From positions 1-64,000 of the forward strand of contig JAHYIR010000006.1 in the NCBI GenBank assembly GCA_019429305.1: a DNA stretch of 64,000 nt, in the 5' to 3' direction. This document shows, piece by piece, positions 17,040 through 25,713 of the stretch. Below the pieces are notes generated by a model. That model had not been told where the DNA came from. It searched no databases and saw nothing but the letters and a program-made list of their open reading frames with translations. The first letter of the stretch is position 1, and each line of letters opens with the position of its first letter. This DNA is from Candidatus Cloacimonadota bacterium (GTDB taxonomy: Bacteria > Cloacimonadota > Cloacimonadia > Cloacimonadales > JAJBBL01). Made by a program: the position numbers and the translations under genes.

Positions 17040-17753
17040 TTAACTGCTCATCCTCTTAGTATGACTTATAAAAAATATGGTTCTCGATTTATTTTCCTGT
17101 TGTGTTTTGTTAACATTAATTTGTTCGTTAACTATCTCGAAACCATGTTTCTCGGCTTTTCTTCTGAACTCATCAGCTCTTATAGTTGGATAAAGGAACA
17201 ATCCTTTACCATTCTTCTTAAGGTTAATCTTCATTATCAATAAAACATCCTCCATATCACAAAGCAATTCATAACGGGACAGAGATTTGGATATTGAAGG
17301 GCTTATTCTCACTGTCGTTAGTGAATAAAATGGGGGGTTAGAGTAGATCAGATCATACTTCTCATTGATATCAATTTGTTTTGTTTTCCGAAAATCAGTT
17401 AAGATGAGGTCAATATCTGTTTTACTTTGACTTATATTTTTTTTTGCCAGCAGATAGAGCGCTATTTGTGCTTCCAGAGCCTTGATTTGCCAATTTTTAA
17501 AAGTAAGAGCCAGCATTATTGCTATTATACCATTACCTGTTCCTAATTCCAACGCCTTGATAGGTTTTTCAGCATTTCCAGAATATTCAGCGACAATATT
17601 GCGGTACAAAAATTCACTGTCCGAACTAATAGCCTGGCTTTCAACATCTTGCAGAATGCTTATCTTTGCAAAAGGTAAGGCAACGGGTCTCAAATCCATA
17701 ATTGTCTTCTTTGTTATGCTCTCTTTAATGTTCCGTCTCTCGAAAGTATTCAA
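17040..17753 (-). CDS. trmN6: tRNA1(Val) (adenine37-N6)-methyltransferase-like protein
   Basis: 237 residues. The Rossmann-like S-adenosylmethionine site is seen as ALELGTGNGIIAIMLA (about residue 68). The amino-methyltransferase motif NPPF (SNPPFYS, about 139) identifies an N6-adenine or related enzyme of the YfiC/TrmN6 group. The GTG/ATG start overlaps the nadA stop by four bases. Other methyltransferases such as PrmC share the NPPF motif, but length and the order of motifs favour TrmN6. Confidence 0.85.
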   Translation of the reverse strand: MNTFERRNIKESITKKTIMDLRPVALPFAKISILQDVESQAISSDSEFLYRNIVAEYSGNAEKPIKALELGTGNGIIAIMLALTFKNWQIKALEAQIALYLLAKKNISQSKTDIDLILTDFRKTKQIDINEKYDLIYSNPPFYSLTTVRISPSISKSLSRYELLCDMEDVLLIMKINLKKNGKGLFLYPTIRADEFRRKAEKHGFEIVNEQINVNKTQQENKSRTIFFISHTKRMSS

Positions 17754-18682
17754 GAAACTTCCAGCATCCTCTTCAATGCCTGCATAGCCCTATCAGCTAC
17801 CTGTTTTTCAATAGTAATTTCATTGGCTTCTTTATCAATTACTTCCAACAAAAGGGGAAGTGAGCTTTTCTTCATATTTTTACATATTGCTTTCTCTGAA
17901 AGTGGATGAATTTTCTTTGCAGGATAACGGGATCGTAACTGCTCTGTTAAGCCGATTTCTGTACCTAAGATCACTTTATCATTCTTAGCGACAAAATCTG
18001 CCATCCCTTTTGTGGAAGCTACAATATCGGCTAATCGAACAACTTCCGGAATACACTCAGGATGTACCATCAATGTATAATCCGGATATTCTCTTCTGAC
18101 TCTTTCAACATCTTGTACAGTAATATTGACATGGTGAACACTACAGAAACCCTTCCAAACAATGATCTCTCTTCCACTCTGCTCAGCTACATAACTTCCC
18201 AGATTCTGATCCGGCACAAATAGTATCTTTTTATCAGGTGGTATTGATTTAACAACCTTAAGGGCATTTGAAGAGGTACAGCAGATATCACTTTCTGCTT
18301 TTACTTCGATAGATGAGTTAACATAACAGACTACCTCAGAGCCGGGAAATTCAGCTTTAAAATCCCGTAATTGCTCGGCAGTAATCATATCTGCCATTGG
18401 ACAACCGGCATTGGGGTGAGATAGCAAAACTTTTGCCTTTGGATTTAATAGTTTAGCTGTTTCAGCCATAAATTTTACTCCTGCCAAAACAATAATCTTG
18501 GCATCTGTCATGGCAGCTTCCTGAGCTAACTGTAAAGAATCTCCGGTTATATCAGCCACACTATGTATTTCAAGTGGTTGATAATTATGAACTAATATCA
18601 AAACATTCTTTTTCTTCTTGAGGTTTTCTATCTGACATATCAATTCAGTAATACTTTTATTAAAGGTCATTGCTGTCTCCAT
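17750..18682 (-). CDS. nadA: Quinolinate synthase
   Basis: Condenses iminoaspartate with dihydroxyacetone phosphate to quinolinate for NAD synthesis, using an oxygen-sensitive 4Fe-4S cluster. It has 310 residues. The VHNYQPLEIHSVADITGDSL opening and the three cluster cysteines are visible: in HPNAGCPMAD, in ICCTSSNA and in HPECIPEV, the expected three-fold arrangement. No nadB or nadC is adjacent in the window. ATG 18682 is used; an ATG four codons later is possible. Confidence 0.96.
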   Translation of the reverse strand: METAMTFNKSITELICQIENLKKKKNVLILVHNYQPLEIHSVADITGDSLQLAQEAAMTDAKIIVLAGVKFMAETAKLLNPKAKVLLSHPNAGCPMADMITAEQLRDFKAEFPGSEVVCYVNSSIEVKAESDICCTSSNALKVVKSIPPDKKILFVPDQNLGSYVAEQSGREIIVWKGFCSVHHVNITVQDVERVRREYPDYTLMVHPECIPEVVRLADIVASTKGMADFVAKNDKVILGTEIGLTEQLRSRYPAKKIHPLSEKAICKNMKKSSLPLLLEVIDKEANEITIEKQVADRAMQALKRMLEVS

Positions 18683-18748
18683 TACATTATATCAATGTAG
18701 CTTGATTTGCTTAATAAAGAGCAATTAGTTGACAAACCATAAACTGAT

Positions 18749-19189
18749 TTATTTCAAATCAGTATGACCAAATCCTCCACTCCCTCTTGTAGTTTCATCA
18801 AGCTCTGTACAGAGATCGAATTCAATCTCGTGACATTGCGATATTACCATCTGAGCTATTCTGGTTCCGGGCTCCAAATAAAAGGTCGCTTCACTGGCAT
18901 TGAAGAGGATCACTTTGATCTCACCGCGATAATCGGCATCAATAGTTCCGGGAGAATTCAGTATCCCAATCCCGTAGTTCAGAGATAAACCGCTGCGAGG
19001 TCTGATCTGTGCCTCATAACCATGCGGAATACTGATAGCTATTCCGGTTGGAATCAGGGCAATATCTCTTGGTTTTATAATCTGTGTCGTTTCATTTGCT
19101 GAATAGAGATCGTATCCAGCAGCATTTTGACTCATCTTTTGTGGTATAATTGCCTGAGATACGAGTCTCTTTATTCCGATCCGAATCAT
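18749..19189 (-). CDS. dut: dUTP diphosphatase
   Basis: Hydrolyses dUTP to dUMP and pyrophosphate. The protein is a trimeric-type dUTPase of 146 residues. All five motifs are recognisable: AGYDLYSA, RPRSGLSL, GIGILNSPGTIDADYRGEI, RIAQMVI, and the C-terminal arginine/glycine lid RGSGGFGHT. It begins just after the ispA stop in the same direction. Confidence 0.97.
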   Translation of the reverse strand: MIRIGIKRLVSQAIIPQKMSQNAAGYDLYSANETTQIIKPRDIALIPTGIAISIPHGYEAQIRPRSGLSLNYGIGILNSPGTIDADYRGEIKVILFNASEATFYLEPGTRIAQMVISQCHEIEFDLCTELDETTRGSGGFGHTDLK

Positions 19190-19194
19190 TTGTG

Positions 19195-20088
19195 TTATAT
19201 TTCTCGGGAGATAATATAATTGTTTAGTAAGTGCAGATGGAGAGCTTTTTCTCCATATTGAGAGAGGATTTCATTTGCCTCATCAATCATTCGTTGTGCT
19301 TCGATTTTTGACTTCTCAAGTCCATAGACCGCCGGATAAGTAACCTTTTGGCTTTCCATGTCTTTACCGGTAGTCTTGCCTAAACTACTCTCCTCACCTT
19401 CAATATCAAGGATATCATCAATAATTTGAAATGCCATGCCGAAAAGATAGCCATATCTGTCGAGACGTTGAAAATCTTCTTCTCCGGCTTTGGCGACAAA
19501 ACAAGCAATTCTCGTACAAAGTTGAAAGAGTTTGACGGTTTTGTTCAAATGTATGAATTCTAATACTTTGGGGTTTCCTTTCTTGCCTTCGTTTATTATA
19601 TCTGCCATTTGTCCGGCTATAAGTCCCTGATCTCCACAAACGGCAACAAATTCTTTGATGATCTTTAACTTCAACGTATCTTCTAGATCAACCATGTTCA
19701 ATAACTCGATTGAGTTAACAAGAAGTGCATCTCCTGCTAATAAAGCCAAATCAGCTCCATAAACAACATGACAGGTTGGTTTACCACGACGGATATCATC
19801 ATTATCAATATCCGGCAGATCATCGTGTATTAGGGTATAAGTATGCATTAATTCTAAGGCAGCGGCGACCTCGGTTATCTTTTCGGTTTTTTCAGAAAAG
19901 AGATTGTAGGTTCGGATCATTAAGTAGGGTCTAATCCTTTTGCCCCCTGCAAATAGCGTGTGTCGCATGGCTTTATGAATCTGTTTGGGATATTCATCTT
20001 TACGGGGTAAGAATCTATCCAGAGCTATGTTGACCAGTTCGTTTTTCTCTTTTAAATCTCTTTTAAATAACATCCTATTCTTCATCAC
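19195..20088 (-). CDS. ispA: Polyprenyl synthetase (geranyl/farnesyl diphosphate synthase)
   Basis: Chain-elongating prenyltransferase of 297 residues that makes farnesyl (or geranylgeranyl) diphosphate from IPP and DMAPP. The first aspartate-rich motif is DDLPDIDNDD (about 87-96) and the second is DDILD (about 222-226). GGKRIRPYL supplies the diphosphate-binding Lys/Arg. The xseB stop overlaps its start by 14 bases, the classic bacterial xseB-ispA order. The upstream pathway gene dxr is elsewhere in the window. Confidence 0.95.
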   Translation of the reverse strand: MMKNRMLFKRDLKEKNELVNIALDRFLPRKDEYPKQIHKAMRHTLFAGGKRIRPYLMIRTYNLFSEKTEKITEVAAALELMHTYTLIHDDLPDIDNDDIRRGKPTCHVVYGADLALLAGDALLVNSIELLNMVDLEDTLKLKIIKEFVAVCGDQGLIAGQMADIINEGKKGNPKVLEFIHLNKTVKLFQLCTRIACFVAKAGEEDFQRLDRYGYLFGMAFQIIDDILDIEGEESSLGKTTGKDMESQKVTYPAVYGLEKSKIEAQRMIDEANEILSQYGEKALHLHLLNNYIISREI

Positions 20089-20308
20089 TTCCCCTGTCTG
20101 TTGTTTGGCTTCTTTCGTTTAATTTTTTGGTTATCATTTCTATTTTTGACTCCACATCAGATAATTTCTTGTCGCAGATTGCAACTAACTCCGAACCCTC
20201 TTCGAATAATTTCACAAGTTCGTCAAGATCATCGATATCGTCTTCTAATTTCTCGATAATCTCTTCTAAACGCTTCAGGGCTATCTTAAATTGGATATCA
20301 TTATTCAT
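20075..20308 (-). CDS. xseB: Exodeoxyribonuclease VII small subunit
   Basis: 77 residues. The family core ALKRLEEIIEKLEDDIDDLDELVKLFEEGSELV, with ALKRLEEI and LFEEG, is present, followed by a helical acidic tail. XseB partners XseA in degrading single-stranded DNA; xseA is not in the window. It overlaps thiN (upstream) by eight bases and ispA (downstream) by 14 bases, which supports translation as part of one operon. Confidence 0.94.
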   Translation of the reverse strand: MNNDIQFKIALKRLEEIIEKLEDDIDDLDELVKLFEEGSELVAICDKKLSDVESKIEMITKKLNERSQTTDRGSDEE

Positions 20309-21011
20309 ATAATATCTCCTCTAAAGTACTTTCCATCACAACCAATAATTCTCCACTATCATAACAGATTTTGATTTCTGAGTCAATAAAAACATTACTA
20401 AGACCCCGAGTTGAATGCCAAAAAAGGGGTTCTTTTCTTAAAGGATAGCCAAGACCGGATGTGTCTACACCAGTAACTACTTCTGTCAAAGGAATCAGAG
20501 AGATCTTTTTTCCGAGGATACCCCTATATGACCAAGAATGAGGAATCAGCATGATCAGCTCTTTAAAGTTAGATATTTTTGCCTTTATTCCTTTGGTTCT
20601 TGCTTTAAAAAGCAACGTTACAACACCCCAAGAATGAGCAAAATTCCCTTGCAAGCGATTTATGAACAGAATCTCTTGTATATCATTCTCTATACACCAA
20701 TTCAGAGCAAGCTCTGTATCGGTTTCATCCTTTTGTGAAGGATGAATTATAATTGTAGTAAGCTCACGATAATGTTCAAGTATTTCGGGTTGAATGGAAT
20801 CCATATCACCGATAATAACGTCAGGAATGATTTCTTGCCGATACAGAGAGTTGGTGCCACTATCGACAGAGACAAGTAGATATTCTTTTAAGGAATTTGT
20901 TTTAGAAGTCTGTGATTTTAAAAAGCGAAAGAAATTATTATAATCTGCTTCAATATCAGTTGCTTGATTTATTGATATATCGTCGCAATAAATTATCGCC
21001 TTGATAGACAA
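20301..21011 (-). CDS. thiN: Thiamine pyrophosphokinase
   Basis: Transfers pyrophosphate from ATP to thiamine, giving thiamine diphosphate. It has 236 residues. The family motifs SVDSGTNSLYRQEIIPDVIIGDMDSI (split across 49-74) and the magnesium-binding DETDTELALNW are clear. A later NRLQGNFAHSWG matches the G-R-x-D-H region. Typical DGGAN is here DSGTN, a conservative change. The product is the cofactor for IorA encoded at 7705. The C-terminal half is beta-rich, as expected for the vitamin-B1-binding domain. Confidence 0.86.
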   Translation of the reverse strand: MSIKAIIYCDDISINQATDIEADYNNFFRFLKSQTSKTNSLKEYLLVSVDSGTNSLYRQEIIPDVIIGDMDSIQPEILEHYRELTTIIIHPSQKDETDTELALNWCIENDIQEILFINRLQGNFAHSWGVVTLLFKARTKGIKAKISNFKELIMLIPHSWSYRGILGKKISLIPLTEVVTGVDTSGLGYPLRKEPLFWHSTRGLSNVFIDSEIKICYDSGELLVVMESTLEEILYE

Positions 21012-21055
21012 TCCTTCATCATAATAGGATCATAACCTCTGTTATGACCGGAGCT

Positions 21056-21994
21056 TTATTGTTGAGTTATTATTATATCTTCTTCCATTTTATTAAGGTA
21101 TTGATATGGATTAAGGTTTCTCCCATATCGTCGCACCTCATAATGTAAATGAGTTCCGGTTGATCTGCCGGTATTACCCATTAAAGCAATAATTTCACCC
21201 TTTTGCACTATATCCCCTTTTTTAACTAATGACTTTTCTAAGTGGGCATACATTGTTTCATAGCCAAATTTGTGGGTAATAACAATAAAACGACCATAGT
21301 AACGATTACTGCTGATCTCTTTAATGACGCCATCGGCAGTGGTATAAATTGGTGAGTTAGGACGATTAGCGAGATCAATCCCGGAATGAAAATCTCGCTG
21401 TCGGGTTATTGGATGTGTTCTCCAACCGTAGGGGGTAGTAATACGACCAAAAGTTGGATAAATCGATGGAGTATAGCGATACATCTCTTCTTGAAGAGAT
21501 AAATTATCCATTAAATCACGACGGAGCTCATGCGCGAAAGTGCTGATCCCCTTCAATTCATTCATCTGATTCCAAACGAGATTTATACTGAGGTTAAGAT
21601 CATGATCGGAATTGGCAAAGTAGGTGTTTATTTGAGGTAATCCACCCACACCCATTGAACGAAGATCACGATTAATTTGGCCTATATTGCGGTCTAAACG
21701 TAGTTGATCTTCCCACTCTTCCATTTGCCGAAGGCGGTACATAACAGAATCCATTTCTGTTACTAATTTATCAAGCTCATTGCGTAATAAACTATTCTCT
21801 GTCTGTAACTGCTCGATCTGCGGGAAATATATATGATAACGGATAATGAATGCTGCTGAAAACAACATACCTAAAAACAGAATACCAAGTAAAGCAAAGA
21901 CTATTAAACCAACGGTTTTATTTAAACTGATATTTAAGAGATTAGCACCATTTGTATGAGATAAGATAATATGCCATTTCTTGCTTAATGCCAT
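21056..21994 (-). CDS. Membrane-anchored M23 metallopeptidase with coiled coil
   Basis: 312 residues. A short cytoplasmic start, a single membrane helix (about 29-51) and a periplasmic coiled coil (about 57-110) precede a LytM/M23 domain. Zinc ligands H203, D207 and H284 and catalytic H251 and H282 are all visible in DFHSGID, MYAHLE and THLHYE. It should cleave peptidoglycan cross-links. Topology resembles MepM/YebA or the coiled-coil EnvC type. It is first in a run that also encodes the divergent FtsE/FtsX pair, whose homologues activate such enzymes. Confidence 0.93.
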   Translation of the reverse strand: MALSKKWHIILSHTNGANLLNISLNKTVGLIVFALLGILFLGMLFSAAFIIRYHIYFPQIEQLQTENSLLRNELDKLVTEMDSVMYRLRQMEEWEDQLRLDRNIGQINRDLRSMGVGGLPQINTYFANSDHDLNLSINLVWNQMNELKGISTFAHELRRDLMDNLSLQEEMYRYTPSIYPTFGRITTPYGWRTHPITRQRDFHSGIDLANRPNSPIYTTADGVIKEISSNRYYGRFIVITHKFGYETMYAHLEKSLVKKGDIVQKGEIIALMGNTGRSTGTHLHYEVRRYGRNLNPYQYLNKMEEDIIITQQ

Positions 21995-22049
21995 CAGCTA
22001 TCCTTATTTATTTTCTTCATTTTTTTACTCTTTAAATTCACTTTATAAC

Positions 22050-22078
22050 TACATATTTTTTGTTTAGCTATCTGTCAA
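22050..22078 (-). promoter_or_regulatory. Promoter for the M23-to-DUF58 minus-strand run
   Basis: On the minus strand TTGACA (22078-22073) and TATGTA (22055-22050) are separated by exactly 17 bases. The site lies about 55 bases upstream of the M23 peptidase start. This is the best consensus-like sigma-70 promoter in the divergent region and could drive the long minus-strand gene run. Confidence 0.6.
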
Positions 22079-22277
22079 GCTTTTTGTCAGTTAGCCGATA
22101 TCTGATAACTTGATAGAGGGGTTGTTAATAGGTTTTCTATTTTTCTCAGCTGGCGATTAATGTCAGCGACTGCTAACCTATAGCTTTGTTAACATCTTAA
22201 TTTTGGTTAGTGATAATTACGGTTTTATTACTACAGTCTTATATGGTTTCTATAAATCTTAATGCCTTTAGTTTTAC

Positions 22278-22327
22278 CTTTAGGGAGTACACGAGTCCGA
22301 TAGTGCCGACTCGTGTGCTCCCTAAGG
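22278..22327. repeat. REP-like palindrome, copy 1
   Basis: The arms TTAGGGAGTACACGAGTC (22280-22297) and GACTCGTGTGCTCCCTAA (22309-22326) pair over 18 bases with a single mismatch. The same arm sequence, TAGGGAGCACACGAGCCGGC, recurs in the hairpin at 39919-39966. This copy lies between divergent genes, so it is unlikely to be simply a terminator. The remaining part of 21995-22462 holds the minus-strand promoter and no visible gene. Confidence 0.8.
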
Positions 22328-22462
22328 ATATTGTATGAGTAAAAGCAAAGTAATCAAATATATGTCTCTCAGTTTGCTTAGTACCAACAATTATTCCTTT
22401 ACATAATAGATGGTCTGAATTTTTTGAGATAAAATGAAAAAATTTTGAAAAGAGGATATAGA

Positions 22463-24757
22463 ATGAGAGAAAGATTAATATTAATGATTTTAATTTTGAC
22501 ATTTGCTCTGAATCTTTCAGCGACTTTTGACTTAATTAAAATGACCGAAGAATGGTTTCGGGACAACCCTGAGTCGTTACCCCAATGGATGACTCCCGAG
22601 GAAATGGCACGAATAGATGAGATAGGCACAAGAATTGATCCCACTGATCCACCATCAACTCCCGTCCGTAACGTAGCAGAGTTTGAACCAATGACCGGAG
22701 TTTTAATCCGTTATCCATTGGGTATTCCGGTAAGCTTGGTAGCTCATATATCTCAACACGCAACGATTGTTACCATAGTCAGCAGTACCAGTGTACAAAA
22801 TCAAGCAATAAATGCCTATAATAATGGCAGTGTCAACTTGGCTAATTGTGAATTTATGATTGCTCCCACAGATTCTTATTGGACAAGGGATTATGGTCCA
22901 TTTTTCATCTTTGATGGTAACAATGAACTTGGCGTAGTAAATTTCTCGTATAACAGGCCCAGGCCAAACGATGATAATATTCCCGTAGTTTTTGCTAATC
23001 AATATGATTTACCTTTATATGGCATGAATATTTTACATACCGGTGGGAATTTTATGTCCAATAGTTTTGGTACGGGAGCTGCGAGCCATATTGTATATAC
23101 AGAAAATTCATCATATACACATCAACAAATAGATCAATTTGTTGAAGATTATATGGGCATTACAGAACATCTGGTAATACCAGATCCCAATGGTACCTAT
23201 ATTAACCATATAGACTGCTGGGCGAAATTTCTTGCACCGGACAAAGTACTTGTTAGATCAGTTCCAACCAATCATTCTCAATATAACCAGATTGAGGGTG
23301 TTGTTGATTATTTTGAAACCTTAACTTCTCCTTATGGAACTCCCTATAGAATTTACAGAGTTTATACTCCAAATAATCAACCCTACACAAACTCTGTAAT
23401 AGTAAACGACAAGGTATATGTTCCGATCATGAATAGTACATGGGATAATGCAGCACTTGCTTCCTATGAAGATGCCATGCCAGGTTATGAAGTAGTCGGT
23501 TTTTATTCCAGTAGTTGGGTTTCTACTGATGCTATTCATTGCCGGGTAAAAGAGATAGCTGATAGTGGTATGCTTTATATCAGGCATCTGCCTTTTTTAG
23601 GCGAGCAACCCTATAATACAGAATATGTGATAGATGCCTATATTTTTCCGTATAGTGGTGAAGCCCTTTATGCAGATTCGTTAAAAGTCTATTATAAGAT
23701 CAACAGCGGACAATATCAAAGTGTACCTCTGGTTACTACTAATGACTATAATTTTACAGCCGCACTAACGGAGTTTACAGCAGGGGATACGTTATCGTAT
23801 TATCTCTATGCTTCTGATGGATCAGGCAGAACAGCAAAGCATCCCTTTATTGGTGCACCTGATCCTCACAATTTTGTAGTTGGCTACGAAAGCACCTCTC
23901 CTACAATATTACATAATCCTATTACTGAAGTTTATTTAAATGATTTACCGGTAGCTGTTGAAGCTGAAGTAACGGATCCTTCCGGAATAGTATCGGTGGA
24001 ATTAGAGTATCGTATCAATGGGGAAGAATCACAATTTTTACAGTTCGATAACATTAATGGAGATAGCTATACATGTGATTTCGGTCAAGATCTCAATGTA
24101 GAAGATCTGGTTGAATATAAAATAATTGCTACAAATATGTTGGTTCCTGCCCAAACTTCGTATCTTCCTGCAGAAGGATGGTTCTCGTTTATAATTGATA
24201 TTCGTCAAGTTACAGAGCCTGTTTTTGATCCCGAACAGGGATTATATGAGGAAACAATTAATGTTACTATCGGATGTGATACCCAAGGAGCTGTTATATA
24301 TTATACATTAGATGAAAGCATCCCTGATGAAGAGAGTCTATTGTATACAGAACCTATATTAATTTCTGAGTCTGTTATTATAAAAGCCATAGCAGTACTT
24401 GATCTGTTTCTGCCGAGTGAAATAGCTACTGCAGAATATATGATAGAGGAAGTTTCTACAGATGACATTCCTATAGTAGCTTCTTATAGATTGTTTCCAG
24501 CTTATCCTAACCCTTTTAATCCAACAGTTAATATAAGTTTCTCTCTGCCTGAAGCTACTTTTGTCTCGTTGGAGATTTTTAATATTCAGGGTAAGAAAAT
24601 TAGCACGCTCATTGCAGATTATTATTTTCAAGGCGATCATAGTTTAATTTGGAATGGACGCGACAGTTTGGGTAAAGAAATTGCAGCCGGTGTATATTTC
24701 TATCGTATAACGACAGCAGAGTTTGCAGAAACACGGAAGATGATTCTTTTAAAGTAG
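22463..24757 (+). CDS. Secreted peptidylarginine deiminase (PPAD-like) with T9SS C-terminal sorting domain
   Basis: About 764 residues from ATG 22463, which has AGAGGA upstream. A signal peptide (LILMILILTFALNLSA) precedes a Porphyromonas-type deiminase domain to about residue 460. Catalytic positions are all present: D143 (WTRDYGP), H249 and D251 (INHIDCW), N310 (YTNSV) and C360 (DAIHC). R165 and R167 (NRPRP) match the pair that anchors substrate carboxylate in PPAD. Ig-like regions follow, then a chitobiase-type domain (VTIGCDTQGAVIYYTLD). Last comes a T9SS type A tail (YPNPFNPTVNISF ... AAGVYFYRI). It would convert arginine residues to citrulline outside the cell. Agmatine deiminase is the alternative, but the tail and signal argue for an exported enzyme. 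Confidence 0.92.
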   Translation: MRERLILMILILTFALNLSATFDLIKMTEEWFRDNPESLPQWMTPEEMARIDEIGTRIDPTDPPSTPVRNVAEFEPMTGVLIRYPLGIPVSLVAHISQHATIVTIVSSTSVQNQAINAYNNGSVNLANCEFMIAPTDSYWTRDYGPFFIFDGNNELGVVNFSYNRPRPNDDNIPVVFANQYDLPLYGMNILHTGGNFMSNSFGTGAASHIVYTENSSYTHQQIDQFVEDYMGITEHLVIPDPNGTYINHIDCWAKFLAPDKVLVRSVPTNHSQYNQIEGVVDYFETLTSPYGTPYRIYRVYTPNNQPYTNSVIVNDKVYVPIMNSTWDNAALASYEDAMPGYEVVGFYSSSWVSTDAIHCRVKEIADSGMLYIRHLPFLGEQPYNTEYVIDAYIFPYSGEALYADSLKVYYKINSGQYQSVPLVTTNDYNFTAALTEFTAGDTLSYYLYASDGSGRTAKHPFIGAPDPHNFVVGYESTSPTILHNPITEVYLNDLPVAVEAEVTDPSGIVSVELEYRINGEESQFLQFDNINGDSYTCDFGQDLNVEDLVEYKIIATNMLVPAQTSYLPAEGWFSFIIDIRQVTEPVFDPEQGLYEETINVTIGCDTQGAVIYYTLDESIPDEESLLYTEPILISESVIIKAIAVLDLFLPSEIATAEYMIEEVSTDDIPIVASYRLFPAYPNPFNPTVNISFSLPEATFVSLEIFNIQGKKISTLIADYYFQGDHSLIWNGRDSLGKEIAAGVYFYRITTAEFAETRKMILLK

Positions 24758-24857
24758 AGTTGATAACTTCTCAGTGGTTAATCTGTTAAGATTTAACTCG
24801 CAATTTGAGTTGAAATCACTCTTGACCGACTCAAAGGTATGAAATTAATTGTCTGCT

Positions 24858-25652
24858 ATGCAATGCCGATATTTAGTAATTGATATAGGAAATACCAATA
24901 TTGAGATAGGTATATACAATTCCCAAGAATTGTATTGTTCGTGGCGTTTAGATTCTGATGCTTCCAGAACAGAAGATGAGTACTATGCATTAATCAGTTC
25001 ACTGGCCAGCGAAAATCAGGTTGATTTAAAGAATATCGAGATATGCTGTATATCTTCTGTGGTTCCTGAATTGAGTCGTATTTTTGAGCATTTAATAACT
25101 AAGTATCTTACATCGAAAATATTTAATGTCAATGCCTATACAGTTCTTGGTCTGACGTTTCCTGTGACTGATCCCGGCTTTATAGGGGCTGATTTGATAG
25201 TTAATGCTTATTCAGCTTGGAAAAAGTACAATACTAACTGTATTATTTGTGATTTTGGTACTGCAACTACTATTCAGCTAATCGGTAAGGATGGATATTT
25301 TCATGGAACAATAATCTCACCCGGAGTGGTTATCAGCTCTGCCAACCTCTTTCAAAAAGCTTCTTTATTAACAAAAATTCAATTAGAAACTCCCCAACAT
25401 ACACTTGGTACTAATACTCGGGATGCGTTGTTGTCCGGTATAATAAAGGGACACTCACTGATGGTGGATGCCTTTATTAGAAGGATAAAAGAAGATTATC
25501 GGGATTTAGGAGAATTCAGAGTAATCTTAACCGGAGGTATTGCTCACCTGATAGGGGATAATTTAGAAGAAGAAGCAACAATAGATAAAACACTAACAAT
25601 TGATGGTCTTTTTCGTATTTGTATGCAACATAACACCCCTGTTAGTAGTTAG
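24858..25652 (+). CDS. coaX: Type III pantothenate kinase
   Basis: First step of coenzyme A synthesis, phosphorylating pantothenate. It has about 264 residues. The ASKHA phosphate loops DIGNTNIEIG (residues 8-17) and DFGTATTIQ (about 133) are present, as are GADLIVNAYSAW and the GTIISPGVVIS motif. ATG 24858 is preferred; a TTG three codons upstream is possible and neither has a strong ribosome site. A small imperfect inverted repeat (24790-24817) lies between this gene and the deiminase gene. Confidence 0.93.
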   Translation: MQCRYLVIDIGNTNIEIGIYNSQELYCSWRLDSDASRTEDEYYALISSLASENQVDLKNIEICCISSVVPELSRIFEHLITKYLTSKIFNVNAYTVLGLTFPVTDPGFIGADLIVNAYSAWKKYNTNCIICDFGTATTIQLIGKDGYFHGTIISPGVVISSANLFQKASLLTKIQLETPQHTLGTNTRDALLSGIIKGHSLMVDAFIRRIKEDYRDLGEFRVILTGGIAHLIGDNLEEEATIDKTLTIDGLFRICMQHNTPVSS

Positions 25653-25713
25653 TAGTTAAAGAAAGAAATATCAATATAAGGATCCTAAGGCAAAATCACT
25701 TAGAAACATTAAA

